This document shows, piece after piece, positions 45,565-56,556 of a stretch of 64,000 bases of DNA. Every line of letters begins with the position of its first letter. Within the stretch, counting starts at the first letter, position 1. Both the position numbers and the translations under genes were made by a program. The DNA is taken from positions 1 through 64,000 of the forward strand of contig JAAEAF010014698.1 of NCBI GenBank assembly GCA_011037195.1, given 5' to 3'. Source of the DNA: Triatoma infestans (Eukaryota; Arthropoda; Insecta; Hemiptera; Reduviidae). Under the pieces are notes generated by a model that saw only the letters and a list, made by a program, of their open reading frames with translations, was not told the origin of the DNA and searched no databases.

Positions 45565-46915
45565 ATCTGGTATGCAACACTCACACATTTATCTCTTGCT
45601 GCGAAATGGCAAATTTTCTTCACACTTACAATTCTTATTAGTGTTTAAAACCGTCGGCATTTTCATGGAGAAAATCACCCAAAAACTGAAAAACCTATTC
45701 AGTAAAGTCTCCACTTCCGGTCATCCGATTTTCTTCAAAATCAGGAATTTTCGACAACATATTTAATTCTAATTAATATTATTTAGATGATAGAATTGTG
45801 TAATAAACTGAAATAGCACTTTAGAGAGAATCATAACACTACCCCTCTCCCAAAAGCGCTCTTAAATGAATTTTCCCGGAGAAATGTTACCAAATTCAAG
45901 TTGTAGCTCTTTGTGCGTGTTGTTAATATTCAAAGTAGCCTGCAAGGGGTATCTGTTGCCTGCAGTTACTTGGGGAGTAGCCCACGCGTTACCACAGCTC
46001 AGTATTCCATGCACTTCATCAGAACAGTACACAATACACTTAAACTACATACACTCTATACTTTACAGACAAGGACAAACACATTACACAATCTAGGGCC
46101 TCTGTCCCTAGTTAATTGGCGAAAGCCAAGGAAGAAGGAAGGGATTAGCTCAGTGGTAGTGTGCTGGACTACAACGCGGAGATGCCGGGTTCGAATCCAG
46201 CATGCTGCCCATAGATTTTTTTATTCCTAGGAGCCTCTACTCCTGTGATGGGCAGTATTGTCTGTAGCTAGAGAACGTTGCTTGGACGCAGATTGTGCAT
46301 TGGAGAAGGCTCTGGGAGACACAGTAGATCTTTCAGGTCGCAGTGCAACAGTGCAATAGGTCCCCTACAACAATCTATGTACATAAATCTAATATTGAAA
46401 GTTCAAAGAAAATCGCTTAGAGCCGTTTTTGAGGACAATACCAAAAACTCCTTTCATAAAGCGCACTTCCGTGCATACGGTTTTCCTCAAACTCGGTATT
46501 TCGACAATATATTTAATTTTAATTAATGCTAACTATATGATCGAATTGTGTAATAACTGTATTAGCACTTTAGGGAAACCCTAACCCCACATCTCCCCCA
46601 AAAGTGCCTTTAAATGAATTTTCCCGAAGAAATGTTTTCAATGAAAGTTGCAGCTCTTTATATGTAATAGTTGATATAATAAAGTCAAAGAAAATCGTTG
46701 GAGTCATTTTCGAGAAAATCGCAAAAAAGTGAAAAAAAAATCATTCAGTGAAGTGGCATTTTTGGTTAATGGGATCTTGATAGGATGGTGAAACGGAATA
46801 CCGAGTTCTTTTTGGATTCAGGGGTCCTCAAAACGTGTACTTCCGGTGGAAACTCAATTTCTAAAATCTAGCACGAATGCAATACTCCCTCTAACAGTAG
46901 TTAGAGAAAGTAAAA
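45565..46915 (+). repeat. DR1 dispersed repeat with two units, interrupted by a block containing a SINE
   Basis: Left end TCTGGTATGCAACACTCACAC at 45565-45587. Unit 1 (45690-45930) has CACTTCCGGTCATCCGATTTT. Unit 2 (about 46440-46740) has GCGCACTTCCG and TTCCTCAAACTCGG. The right end (TGCAATACTCCCTCTAACAG..GAGAAAGTAAA) lies at 46879-46915. About 45932-46403 is foreign: a 200-bp unrecognised piece followed by a SINE. Removing it leaves the same tandem two-unit plan as 390-1270. Confidence 0.7.
46137..46345 (+). mobile_element. tRNA-derived SINE, best-preserved tRNA head
   Basis: GGGATTAGCTCAGTGGTAG (A box) and GCCGGGTTCGAATCCAGC (B box) lie in a head of about 72 nt (46138-46210). The body follows: CCTAGGAGCCTCTACTCC, TGATGGGCAGT, AGCTAGAGAACGTTGC and GGAGAAGGCTCTGGGAG. 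The head does not form a convincing acceptor stem, so it is a SINE rather than a tRNA gene. It is embedded in a DR1 copy. I could not define the TSD. Confidence 0.8.
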
Positions 46916-47214
46916 ATTATTTTAAATATTTATTAAATTTATTATTTATAAATACATTATATTTATTAAAAAAAAAAAAACTGTCGAAAGAGCACCGTTT
47001 GCATCCTCCAAATTACGTCTTTCTGCAAGTATGATGCAATTCGAACAAATAACAAAAAATCTGATACAAACATTATTTTGCTTTACTGCTTTTATACTTG
47101 CACAAATGGCATTAACAGGAAAATTTTACAACAATTTTCTTAATAATGATTCCATAATAAAATTGTAGAATATATTGAAATGGTGCTGTGGAGGAAAGCC
47201 CAAGTCTACCGCTC
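46916..47214. other. AT-rich spacer
   Basis: Nothing recognised; poly-A at 46968-46980. Confidence 0.4.
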
Positions 47215-47626
47215 AGTCAGAAGCTGTAAAATGCAATTCTTTCAGGGAAAATGTTTTCAACAAAAGTGTTAGAATTAAATAGATAATATTAGTAAAAACC
47301 ATAGCTTAAACCGTTTCCAAAAAAAAAAAAAAATCAAGTAAATGACAGGAAAACTGATTTCCGGTTGATGGATTTTTATTAAATACTCCATGTCAGCTTC
47401 CAAAAATGGAAATACATTGAGAAATACAAAACACGAAGTTACTGCGATGTTTTATGTTACTACTTACTAACCTGGTTTATATCTGGCGATCCGAGTGATT
47501 TAATGCCATAAAAAGAGGAAAAACTTCGATTTTTCATTTTTGAGTTACGCTGTTCATCCAATGACATGACACCAACAGACCATTCTCCAAAAACGGTGCT
47601 TTTTAGCCTGGAGAACCTTCCTCTTC

Positions 47627-48831
47627 TTCTTATTAAACTCTTCGATGAATTCTTCACGATTCTCAGTTTCTATACTAGCTAAAAGATCTTCAATCTCTTT
47701 AAGTCTGTAAAAGGTTCCCCTAAATTTAAAAAATGCTTTCCTGTATATAACTTTTGAATCTATCTGTTTTAACTGATTCACACAATTACAAATCCGCTTG
47801 CCTTCTTCTCTATCTTCTGGCGTACGATCATGGCTCACCGAATAATTGTTCATCATAAATTCATTTCTTTTCTTCATTATTTCCGCTTTTATGTTAGTAT
47901 TATACAATGCGTCCAGAGCCTGCTGTTGGTGTGTCTTCTGGCACATGTTTGTCGGGCTTTCAGACGTGGATGACCTCACAGCATTCATCCTTATGGATGA
48001 GTGCAGTGGGTTGTCGGCAGTCTAAAATGCTCATTGGGGGCCCGGACGGAGCTTTGAGTAGCGGGGTCCGATGTCTTTCACGGACTTCCCTCAGGCATCT
48101 GGTTGGATTCCTCACTGGGCTAAGGAGACATCTCTATATAATGGGACTCGTGCCTGACCCCTTTTGTAGAGCTTGTGAGACTGAGGAGGAAACACGCATG
48201 CATCTGATGACGAATTGTTTGGGTTGTGAGGAGATTAGGTGTAGGACCTTCGGCCGGAGTAGGATATCAGTAGAGGATCTTAAGCTGTGTCCTTTTAAGG
48301 TTTTGGTCCTATTTGTTCGGTCTGTTGTGAAATTTAGATGGTTAAAACCTGGGCCTGGTTTTCATTCTAGTCCCAGTGGTTGTTATTCTTTAGGGGTAGC
48401 TATATGGGCCCTGGGAGGCTTTGGATAGCGTAGGGCTTGCCCTCCCCTTCTGCGAATAATAATAATAATTATACAATGCGACAATAATTGGACCATTGCG
48501 ACTATCACCATTTCTGCCCACTCTATAACAGCTGTTTGTACTAAAATCCGGAATAGTTACATCAACTTTAGCACAGATATTTTTAACTTTCTCATAAATA
48601 TTCTCATTTTCTGAGGAAGGTATTTGCGGAATACAACATTGTTCCTCCGCAACCTGCCTCTTCAGAATTTTTACTTCATCTTCAAGAATCAAGTTTCTCT
48701 CTTCTAAATGTTTACATTTTGTTTTTTAAGTTTGCTACTTCTTTTATTGTTTCGGACATTAAATTTATTGCCATGTCAACGTTAGCTTTAATTTGTAAAG
48801 TTTCTTCAATATTATGTTTAATTTCCTCCAT
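47627..48831 (-). pseudogene. LINE ORF1 (coiled coil + RRM-like type), interrupted
   Basis: Start ATG at 48831-48829. MEEIKHNIEETLQIKANVDM and a long heptad-rich coiled coil follow, with a 1-base shift near 48720, then LEDEVKILKRQVAEEQ. An RNA-binding part comes next (CYRVGRNGDSRNGPIIVALY). The frame is then split by the 47912-48467 insert and resumes as TNIKAEIMKKRNEFMMNNYS, with RKAFFKFRGTFYRLKEIEDL near the end. Sequence joins DR1 at about 47627. This is the L1-ORF1/Transposase_22-like architecture: an RNA chaperone that coats LINE RNA. The C-terminus is missing. Confidence 0.75.
47912..48467 (+). mobile_element. 5'-truncated LINE 3' end (R1/LOA-like) with 13-bp TSD and (AAT)n tail
   Basis: Flanked by ATTATACAATGCG at 47899-47911 and 48468-48480. 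It carries only the region after RNase H: PEPAVGVSSGT, CRQSKMLIGGPDG, LRHLVGFLTGLRRHLYIMGL and a CRACETEEETRMHLMTNC finger. A 3' UTR with CTGGGAGGCTTTGGATAGCG and TAGGGCTTGCCCTCC ends in (AAT)5. The single frame 47907-48428 is open throughout, so it is a fairly young insertion in the ORF1 relic. Confidence 0.9.
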
Positions 48832-49110
48832 AATTTCATCATTCTAGAAAACCATTTGGAATCGATAGAAATTGAAGCAGAATATTAGCAGAGTATATGA
48901 ATATAAGTAGTCTGTATGTGTGAGTGCTGATTAAAAAGTTAATCAGCATTTTGGAGTTATGCTGTTTATCCACTTACATTACACCACAGACAATTCTCCA
49001 AAAAACAGTGCTTTTTAGCCTAGAGGACATTAAAATATTTATTTATTTTGAAAAATCGAATTCAGAAATCTGAGTCAATCGTAATATATTCCCCTATAGG
49101 AGGAAAGAAA

Positions 49111-51569
49111 AATAGAACACTTCCTGAAATTGAAAAAAAATTAGCAACAAATTCGTCTGAAATTTCTGTAACTTCATGTAAAAATAAAAATTAGTATATG
49201 TAAAATCTTGGATCACTGAATGTTCTCACAATAAAATCTACTGATTGTTAATTCCTTATTATTATAAGAATCATTTTTTCAAAATAAAATGGGATAACGA
49301 AAAATAATTAAGGTTATGGAAGTGGATGGTAGGTTAAAAAAAAAAAATTATTACAAGGAATGGTTTTCATTAGGGAGGGAAAATTAAATTAATCTAGAAG
49401 TCCTAAGGGAAGCAAGATGATGGATTCCTTACTTCGAGCTGAATATTTCCTTCGTATAGTGAAGGAGAAAATGAAGATAAGGATGAAAATTTCGAAAGGA
49501 GTTGAAATTTCGCAATATCTAATGTTACCTTGAGTGTAACATGAGCAGTAGAAGTAGGTAGATGGTGAAGGAGATTTTGTTTTTAATCACAAATAACTGT
49601 GCATGCAGTAAAGAGGAGAAGGGGAGATGAATGCTTAAATCAGCCTGAAGGCTCGTATAAGGTTTACAGGTAAGGAGGAGGATATGGTGCAGCAAGGGAG
49701 TGGAGATTTGGCCCCGTAGCACTAAATGAGCTGGAAAAATGAGGGATATCAGGATGGTTGAAGTGTACAGGAGAGGTTCGCTTCTCATACCGGGGTCTAC
49801 TAACATAAATAACATTGGTGGAGGCAGCATCTTGTCACATCCGCCTGTAAGTTGTTACCTATACTTACTTGGTTTTGTAGTAACTCTGGAACTAACACAT
49901 GTAGCCCACAACTTTCACAACTTCGCCTAACCCCCTGCAACTGTTTGTATTGATGACTTCCTTCTGAAAACTCTTTTCTTCTTCTCTGCTTTTTCCATCA
50001 TAAATATTGACTAAGAAATGAAATAGTTTTTTCAATTGTTGATAAAGGAATTTAATTAATTTATTTGGAAAATTAAATAGATTATCATTGTTTTAAATTC
50101 AACAAAAAAAAACAAACTAATATTAATAATAATGATACTGCTAATCCGATTAATTCAAATCTAGCTAAGGCAACTACTAATTCAGTCAGCATAACAGGCA
50201 AGATTGAAAAATGATTGAAGAGCAAAACGGAATTTCTTTTGAGAAAGTTTACCCATTATTATACCTCTTAAAAATTGCGTCAAATGAGATAATAGCACAT
50301 GTGACAGTAGAGCTACATCTTAATAATCTTAATAACGACTGAAAGTTTTGCATCTGAGGTAAAATTAAGTATTTTATATGGTAAATTACAGAGATATTTT
50401 GACGCAAAAGAAAGACTGAAGAATTAATGTTTCTTACATACAGCACCAATGGCAAAACAGACTACCCAGAGAGGTGCTCTACAACTACGCATCCAGGAAG
50501 TTGTAGTTACAATTTTCAATTCAATAGATTTTTTTAAATCTCTTCATTCATTTCTATTCATTTTGTAATGTGAGAATAATTTTTGTATCATTTTACAGTT
50601 TTTAAGCGGACGCTTCAGAATTTGTTTCATTTTTTTTTTTTTTTTTGAAACCTAGGATACAGAGGAAGGAGTAATATAAGTTGATTTATGTTCATTTTCA
50701 TCCGGCGTACTTTTGGTTTACTCGGTTATTTAGTAAATATTTTGAAAAGTTGTTGGCTATAAGAAGTTTCTTTACTTTTTCTTTATTTGTTTTTGCTGGA
50801 ATTATGGTGAGCTTAGTTGCAAGGGTCTCAGAAGTAAAGCTTTGCCATATTTATTTTTTTATAAAAAGGATGTTGGGAATTATATTTAAAGTTCCATTGT
50901 GAGTTGGTGAATTTTTGTCACCAAACTATTATGATCCTATCTTTGTGTCTGTTTAGTAAATACAGGGAAAAAATATATATTGAATTTTTATATATTATAA
51001 TTTTAAATATATAATAAATTTTCAGGAATGAAAAATATTGAATGGACTGTATAAAATATAATAGGTAATGGTTGGTCAAATGGGAAATAAAAAAATATTA
51101 AAATTACATAGACAAAAATGAATATATAAATTATATTTAAAAATGGGTAGCAAATATTATTTATTATCACTTTCAATAAGCCAAAGGAATGGCACTTACC
51201 TTTAAACACAGAATTCTTGTTGCCAGTGTCGGAAGTTCCATGTGTTCTTAGTCCATTTCGGGAAGAACGGGAGAGAAAAAATAGGAATAAGGAAATAATT
51301 TTTATGTGCTTCCTAGTCTTGAGTCTTCACCAGTACACTGCTACTTGTGGCTGATGATTGTAGATAGGCTCTCAGAAGCTGTAAGGTATGAAAACCATCC
51401 GGACGTAACAACAATGTGGTTTCAAAATAAACCTATGCAGGCCCGATATAACTGAGCCGCTCACTCGACAAAATACCGGTTTATTAATATTACCAGAAAA
51501 ACTACCAGAAATAAAAAAATTGGATTTCCCAATTAAAGGCAACCGAACTGGCATGAATTGTACAAGACA
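49111..51569. other. Intergenic, nothing recognised
   Basis: A purine-rich patch at about 49420-49740 yields a 101-codon minus ORF that looks like a composition artefact. Poly-T tracts occur at 50630-50646 and an AT palindromic patch at 50976-51010. ORF 50681-50902 is hydrophobic and of no recognised type. Confidence 0.4.
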
Positions 51570-51583
51570 GACTTATTCGGAGT

Positions 51584-51589
51584 TCAGTT
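51584..51589 (+). promoter_or_regulatory. Initiator-like motif at the 5' end of the LINE
   Basis: TCAGTT, matching the arthropod Inr consensus TCAKTY, lies five bases inside the 5' boundary set by the TSD. LINEs with internal promoters commonly start transcription at such a motif. No TATA box is needed or seen. Confidence 0.45.
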
Positions 51590-51801
51590 CTGTGTCTCGT
51601 GCTGTACACACGTACTTTCTGCTCTCTCGTTTATTTTTAAATTTTAAATGGTTTTTGTCGGTGGTTTTTTTTTTTTTTAAAGTTATATGTACTTGTAGAA
51701 GAAATTTTTTCACATCTTATGTTAATTTCCTTACCATAATTGGAAAAATACACTATTTAAAATTATTTAATTTAAACGTATTTTTTGTCAGTTATTAATA
51801 A

Positions 51802-52707
51802 ATGGGTGACGAAAAAACAATAAAATCTGCACTAGAGGAAATTCTCAGTAAAATATCCAGTCTAGAAAACAGATACATGAAGAATTAGATAAATCAGTGA
51901 AAAATTCGCATGACAAATTACTTTCAGAAGTTAAAAATACTGTCTCAAGTATGAGTTTAAAGCTTAACAATTTGGAAGAAAGAATTCAAATTCTTGAAAA
52001 TAAAAATGATGGATTAAAAATGAGCGATAATTCTTCAAATTCAGAACCATGGAGAAGAAAAAATTTAATTATTTAAAATTTGTATGAAAATGAAAACGAA
52101 ACAACTCCTCAACTCGAGGTAAGCGTTATGTCGATTATAAAAGATAAATTGTTTACTGATATCACCATAAAGGAAATTGACTGGATTAAAAGAATCGGTA
52201 GGAAGGAAACTGAGGCAGGCATTCATCCAGTTTTAGTCAAATTGAATTCATTCAGAAGAAAAGTGGAAATCTTAGGAAATTGCAAAAGGCCTAAAAATAT
52301 CTATATCCGAAGATTTTCCCCTTCCAATTCGTCAATTCAGGAAAGAATTAATAATTTTTAGGAAGAGAGCAGTAGAAAGTAAGAAGAAAGCCTTTCTCAA
52401 GTATGACAAATTGATTGTTGATGGTCAGTCGTTTACTTTAAATCAATTGAAATTGCTTCAGACAGACAACTTTAGTGAGTGTTCTTCATCTGATGAGTTA
52501 GGAACAAGCGCTGTAGATGGAGCGATGCAAACAAGAAGTATTTCTAAAAGTAGACAGGATAGAAGCAAAAAGAAGAAATCATCAATACAGTGGATTCGTG
52601 GTGGAAAAAAGTACCTCAAAACTCAGTCAGGAGCTTCCTTATTTGAAGGAAGTGGTATCGAGAAGCAAAACGCAATAAGGAAAAAAGTTTTTAGAAGCCC
52701 AGAATAG
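51802..52707 (+). pseudogene. ORF1 of the full-length LINE (coiled coil + RRM-like nucleic-acid-binding protein)
   Basis: ATG at 51802 opens MGDEKTIKSALEEILSK. A frameshift before the TAG at 51886 moves to a second frame carrying a coiled coil (LKLNNLEERIQILENKNDG) and RRKNLII, then a TAA at 52074-52076. That frame continues with DITIKEIDWIKRIGRKE, HPVLVKLNSFRRKVEIL and IYIRRFSPSNSSIQERI. A second shift at about 52360 returns to the starting frame (KAFLKYDKLIVDGQSFTLNQ), followed by a basic, Ser-rich tail (TRSISKSRQDRSKKKK) and TAG at 52705-52707. The two shifts cancel, so start, end and ORF2 share one frame. Probable role: binding LINE RNA. Confidence 0.8.
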
Positions 52708-52713
52708 CAACGA
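52705..52713 (+). promoter_or_regulatory. Candidate readthrough stop between ORF1 and ORF2
   Basis: GAA TAG CAA CGA. ORF1 ends at this TAG and ORF2 continues in the same frame. No ATG is present between it and the endonuclease core (FNISFWNVHG). UAG followed by CAA is the context of tobamovirus-type leaky stops (CAR-YYA, relaxed CAR-NBA), which fits the relaxed form here. The related element has the same arrangement at 62643-62651. Confidence 0.5.
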
Positions 52714-55700
52714 TCGCAGCAACAGATTCTTTCAACGGCGGCTGACCAGGTGTGCGTTTTATCTCAGGATACCGACCACACACTCACTGGTAACAAAACT
52801 TTCAACATTTCATTTTGGAATGTGCACGGAATTAATAATTTTCTCATCAATTATAATAGTTTTATGGAATTTGACATTCTCTGTTTATCTGAAACATGGT
52901 TAATTTCTCAATTTAAAAATCCACCTTCATTTTTTAACAACTACAATTGCTATTCTGTTAATGCACATAAAGATAAAAGTAAAGGTCGAGCTAGTGGCGG
53001 TCTATTAACGATGTATAAGACAAATCTTATTACTGAGGTTGTTGATTCATGTGAAAGGTGGATTTTTATTTCTGTTAATGTATCTCCGCCATTAATTATT
53101 GGCTATATATATTTTAAACCTAATATTGATATTGACATAGTATTAGAAAGATTGGTCCTAACCCTTGATGACCTAAAAGTCAGATTTGTTAACCATTTGT
53201 TTATTATAGGGGGGGACTTTAATTGTAGATTGGGTCGATTGTACCAATGCATTAATGAGTTTGCAGAACTCTCTCAATTATTCAAATATAGTTCTAGCCT
53301 TGACAAGATTCATAATATAAAAGGAATTAAACTGATGTCGTTTATGGAAGAGCAGTCTTTCTTACTATTAAATGGGAGAACGATTAGTGATAACTCCGCG
53401 AATTTTACTTATTTGTCAGCACTTGATATAACGGTTAATGACTTAATTTGGGCCGAGAGCTATGTACTGGTTTACATTAAAGATTTAAAGGTTTCAGACA
53501 CTGTCACTACCTCGGATCACTTTACATTAAATTTGCAATTAATAATTAATAACCCTTCTTCTTATGGCAAAAAAACAAAACAAAAAAAGCAACAAATGTT
53601 GTAATTCTCCATATTGGAATTCAGAGCTTTCGCTCTCTTATTTAGAGTTAATGAGATTCTCTTCTAAAATTTGTATTAATTTTGAAAGGAGTTCTGTAGA
53701 TGACTTAAATAATAACTTAATCAATAGTATAACTGAGGTGGCTAATGAATTGAACATGGTGAAAGTAATTGTTAAAACTGATAATACTGAATACAAATTT
53801 CATAAATCATGGTTTGATTCGGACTGTTATGCTAAAAAAATCTTAGTTAAAAAGTCTTACATAAAAATGAAAATGAAAAATATGGATCCCAAATTGTTAC
53901 GTTTGTATATAACTAATACAAAATAATTACAAGAATTGTGTGAAATGTAAGAAATTAGAATACAGCTATTTAGTATCCAAATAGCTATCCGAATGTGCAA
54001 ATATTAAGGTATTTTGGCAAACTGTTAATAAATTAAAAAGAACTAAAACGCTTAATATTAATCCAATAAATATTGATGTTTGGGAGCGATTTTTATGTGA
54101 ACGATATGGCAATGTCTCATTAGTTAAAAGTTCTTTATTTGATACCTGCGATCCCTCTCTTGACAAATATATTAGTGATAAAGAAATACTGTCCGCCATA
54201 AGAAAATGCAAGAATGGGAAAACTCCCGGTGTGGATATGATCAATAATGATTTCCATAAAAACCTACCCACCAACTGGTTGTTATACTTAGAATCCTTTT
54301 TTAATAAAATATTAGAAAGTGAAAATATTCAAAAGTGTTAGTCTGAAATAATTATGATCATGTTATTAAAAAAAGGGGATACATCAGATCCAGAAAATTA
54401 CAGAGGTATAGGGCTGGTAAATTGTATTGCCAAGTTGTTTACGCGAATATTGCTCTCTCGTCTAGAGGATTGGTGTGATAATCGAAATTTGCTTCCTGAC
54501 AGTCAAAACGGCTTCAGAAAACAATAAAGGTTGTTTGCACAACATATTTATCTTGAACAGATACATTACGGCTTACGAACGAGACAATTATATGTGCTAT
54601 TTGTAGACTTTAAACAAGCGTTTGACAGCCTCGATCATTCACTGTTGTGGTCCAAATTAATGAGTTTTGGCTTGAGTGGTAAACTGTTTAGACTAATTCG
54701 TAAATTGTACTCTTTGGCTACAGTGAAAACTACATCAGGTTCTACTATGACTTCAGCATTTAATATCTCTAAAGGAATTATTCAAGGTGAAAATATGTTT
54801 ATTATTATTCAACCTATTCATATGCGATATAGATACCTTTCTCTAGAATAATGGTGCATTTGGCATTGGAATTAATGGATCTGATGAGATAAGTATTCTT
54901 AGCTTCGCCGACGATCTGCTAATATTAGGAGATTGTTAGACGGATATTAAACAAAAATTAGATTTACTGCAATTATATTGTAAAAATAACAGACTTACAG
55001 AAAAAGGTTAAAAAAACAAAAATTTTAAAACTAGGTCATGGCCGTGAGCCTAAAAAACAAAGAAAATTTTACTATGGTAGTGAAAGTATAGAAATTGTCA
55101 AGGAATCTGAATATTTAGGTGTAACTTTCAGTAGATCAGGACTATTCAATGAAGCGAGTAAGAAAGCAATAGCAAAAGCAAATGTAGCAGTAGAAAGTGT
55201 GATTGGAAACCTCTCTCATGGTAACTCCAAAAGTTGGCAATCGAAAATCTACTTGTATCAAAGCTTAGTAAAAAATGATTTGCTCTACTGTGCCCCTGTT
55301 TGGAGTTTAAGACATTTGGATCAAGTAGAAAAAATTCAAGTCAATTTTTTTCAAACGCCTATTATGTCTGCCCAGAGGTACTCCTAATCATTTAATACCC
55401 CTGGAAACTGAACAAATTCATTTAAAGTTCCAAATTCTAAAACAAACGTTAGGCTGGCTACAGAAAATTTGCTGTTTAAATGACAATAATTATGTTAAAA
55501 TTTGTTTACAAAGGTTGATCGTCTTAAGTACAGCTTACCCAAACATTGTAAGATATAATTGTTATTTACAAGTGGTTGAGTGTTTAAAGGAAGTAAATTT
55601 GGAATATCTAGGGGGTTTGCAATGTTTATCCCTTAGGACCAATGTCAAAATAATTCTAGAAAGATATAAGCAACACCTGATTGCAACTGATTTAAATAAA

Positions 55701-56114
55701 GTATTTAGAAATCTATATAATATAATTTGGGAAAGCTCAAACCTAATAAATAACACTGTTCAGCAATATTTAAATAAGACTATTCCCTTCCGGATTATTA
55801 GGGTTTTCTCTGAAATAAGACTGTCAGGGCCTTATATTTATAAATTTAAAATAAACAACGAAATATATATAATAAAACCTAAAAATACTTGCTCTATATG
55901 CAATCATAACGAACCAGAGACTTTGATCCATATATTTATAGATTGTCCCGTATATAAAGCATTTAGGCAGCCACTTCATTTTGTAAGGACAAATAATCCT
56001 AATGTAGAACTTTTGTCTTTAATCAATAATTTCAGCAACCGAAATATGTTTAGAATTTATAATTATTTGAAAAATATATTTAAACTGAGATCCTCTCTTT
56101 TGGAAAACTTGTAA
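52708..56114 (+). pseudogene. ORF2 of the full-length LINE: endonuclease, RT and C-terminal finger
   Basis: The endonuclease is open at 52708-53604: ISFWNVHGI, LCLSETW (catalytic Glu), IIGGDFNCRLG (Asp/Asn), LLNGRTIS, TSDHFTL (Asp/His). A frameshift in an A-rich tract (about 53565-53600) leads to a linker (53564-53926), then FWQTVNKLKRTK, SAIRKCKNGKTPGVDM, a TAG at 54339, and LLKKGDTSDPENYRGIGLVN. RT: QNGFRK then TAA at 54525, motif A FVDFKQAFDSLDH, motif B GIIQGE, and motif C ILSFADDLLILG at about 54891-54927 after another shift. The C-terminal part, 55515-56114, ends in a CSICNHNEPETLIHIFIDC finger. No RNase H. Chemistry: nick target DNA and copy the LINE RNA. This copy is dead. Confidence 0.88.
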
Positions 56115-56556
56115 TTCTAAATTTCAGTATACTCGTATTACGAGAAATTAACTGTAATTTAGTAGTTCCTTTTGTATATATTCCTTTAGTAGATAAAACA
56201 GTGGAAAAAGTACGCAGTTTATTTATATAGTATATACTCCTTAATACATAAAACACTTTATTAAGTATTTACATTTTTACCGGAACGGTATGTGACTATC
56301 TGCAATAAATGTATAGGTGAAAAATATACATAATTTAATCTCATTATTATTGTTTGGAAGCTAACTTTTTTTTTCTGTTTATTTCTTTGAGTTATTGTGA
56401 TTTTGCAAAACTTACATTTAGAGAACATTTGTTTAGTACCTTAATATGTACAGTTTATATTTGATTTGTATGGTATGTACTGATATGCTGCTATAAACTA
56501 CTGAACTCATTGTAACAGGTTTTATACCTAATACAAAAATAAATAATAAATACTAT

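Larger units (their letters stand above)
47215..49110 (+). repeat. DR1 dispersed repeat split by a retrotransposon fragment
   Basis: The left part, 47215-47626, runs from the internal unit to ACCATTCTCCAAAAACGGTGC and TTTTTAGCCTGGAGA. The right part, 48951-49110, repeats about 80 bp of that (GAGTTATGCTGTTTATCC.., ATTCTCCAAAAAACAGTGC, TTTTTAGCCTAGAG) and then continues into a decayed tail (GTCAATCGTAATATATTCCC, TATAGGAGGAAAG). The two flanking copies of the 80-bp block differ at roughly 15 percent of positions by eye. Confidence 0.6.
51580..56556 (+). mobile_element. Full-length two-ORF LINE (family A), 10-bp TSD
   Basis: Flanked by GACTTATTCG at 51570-51579 and 56557-56566, giving an element of about 4.98 kb. 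The first bases, GAGTTCAGTTCTGTG, contain an initiator-like TCAGTT, as expected for an internal RNA polymerase II promoter. The order is 5' UTR 51580-51801, ORF1 51802-52707, ORF2 52708-56114 in the same frame, and a 3' UTR of about 440 bp. It ends in AAATAAATAATAAATACTAT with AATAAA signals at 56538 and 56545. Several frameshifts and stops make it inactive. The 3' ends at 13658-15243 and 32500-33175 are relatives, and the element at 61.2-64 kb has the same plan. Confidence 0.9.

Noticed and set aside
46138..46210. Functional tRNA gene
   Set aside because: A and B boxes are present but the acceptor stem does not pair and the same head plus a conserved non-tRNA body recurs at 12717 and 41440, so it is the head of a SINE.
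47912..48467. Independent small gene on the plus strand (173-codon ORF 47907-48428)
   Set aside because: TSD, (AAT)n tail and CxxC..H..C finger show it to be a 5'-truncated LINE; its ATG comes from the duplicated target site.
49525..49830. 101-codon Leu/Pro/Ser-rich minus ORF
   Set aside because: Antisense of a purine-rich patch; composition artefact.
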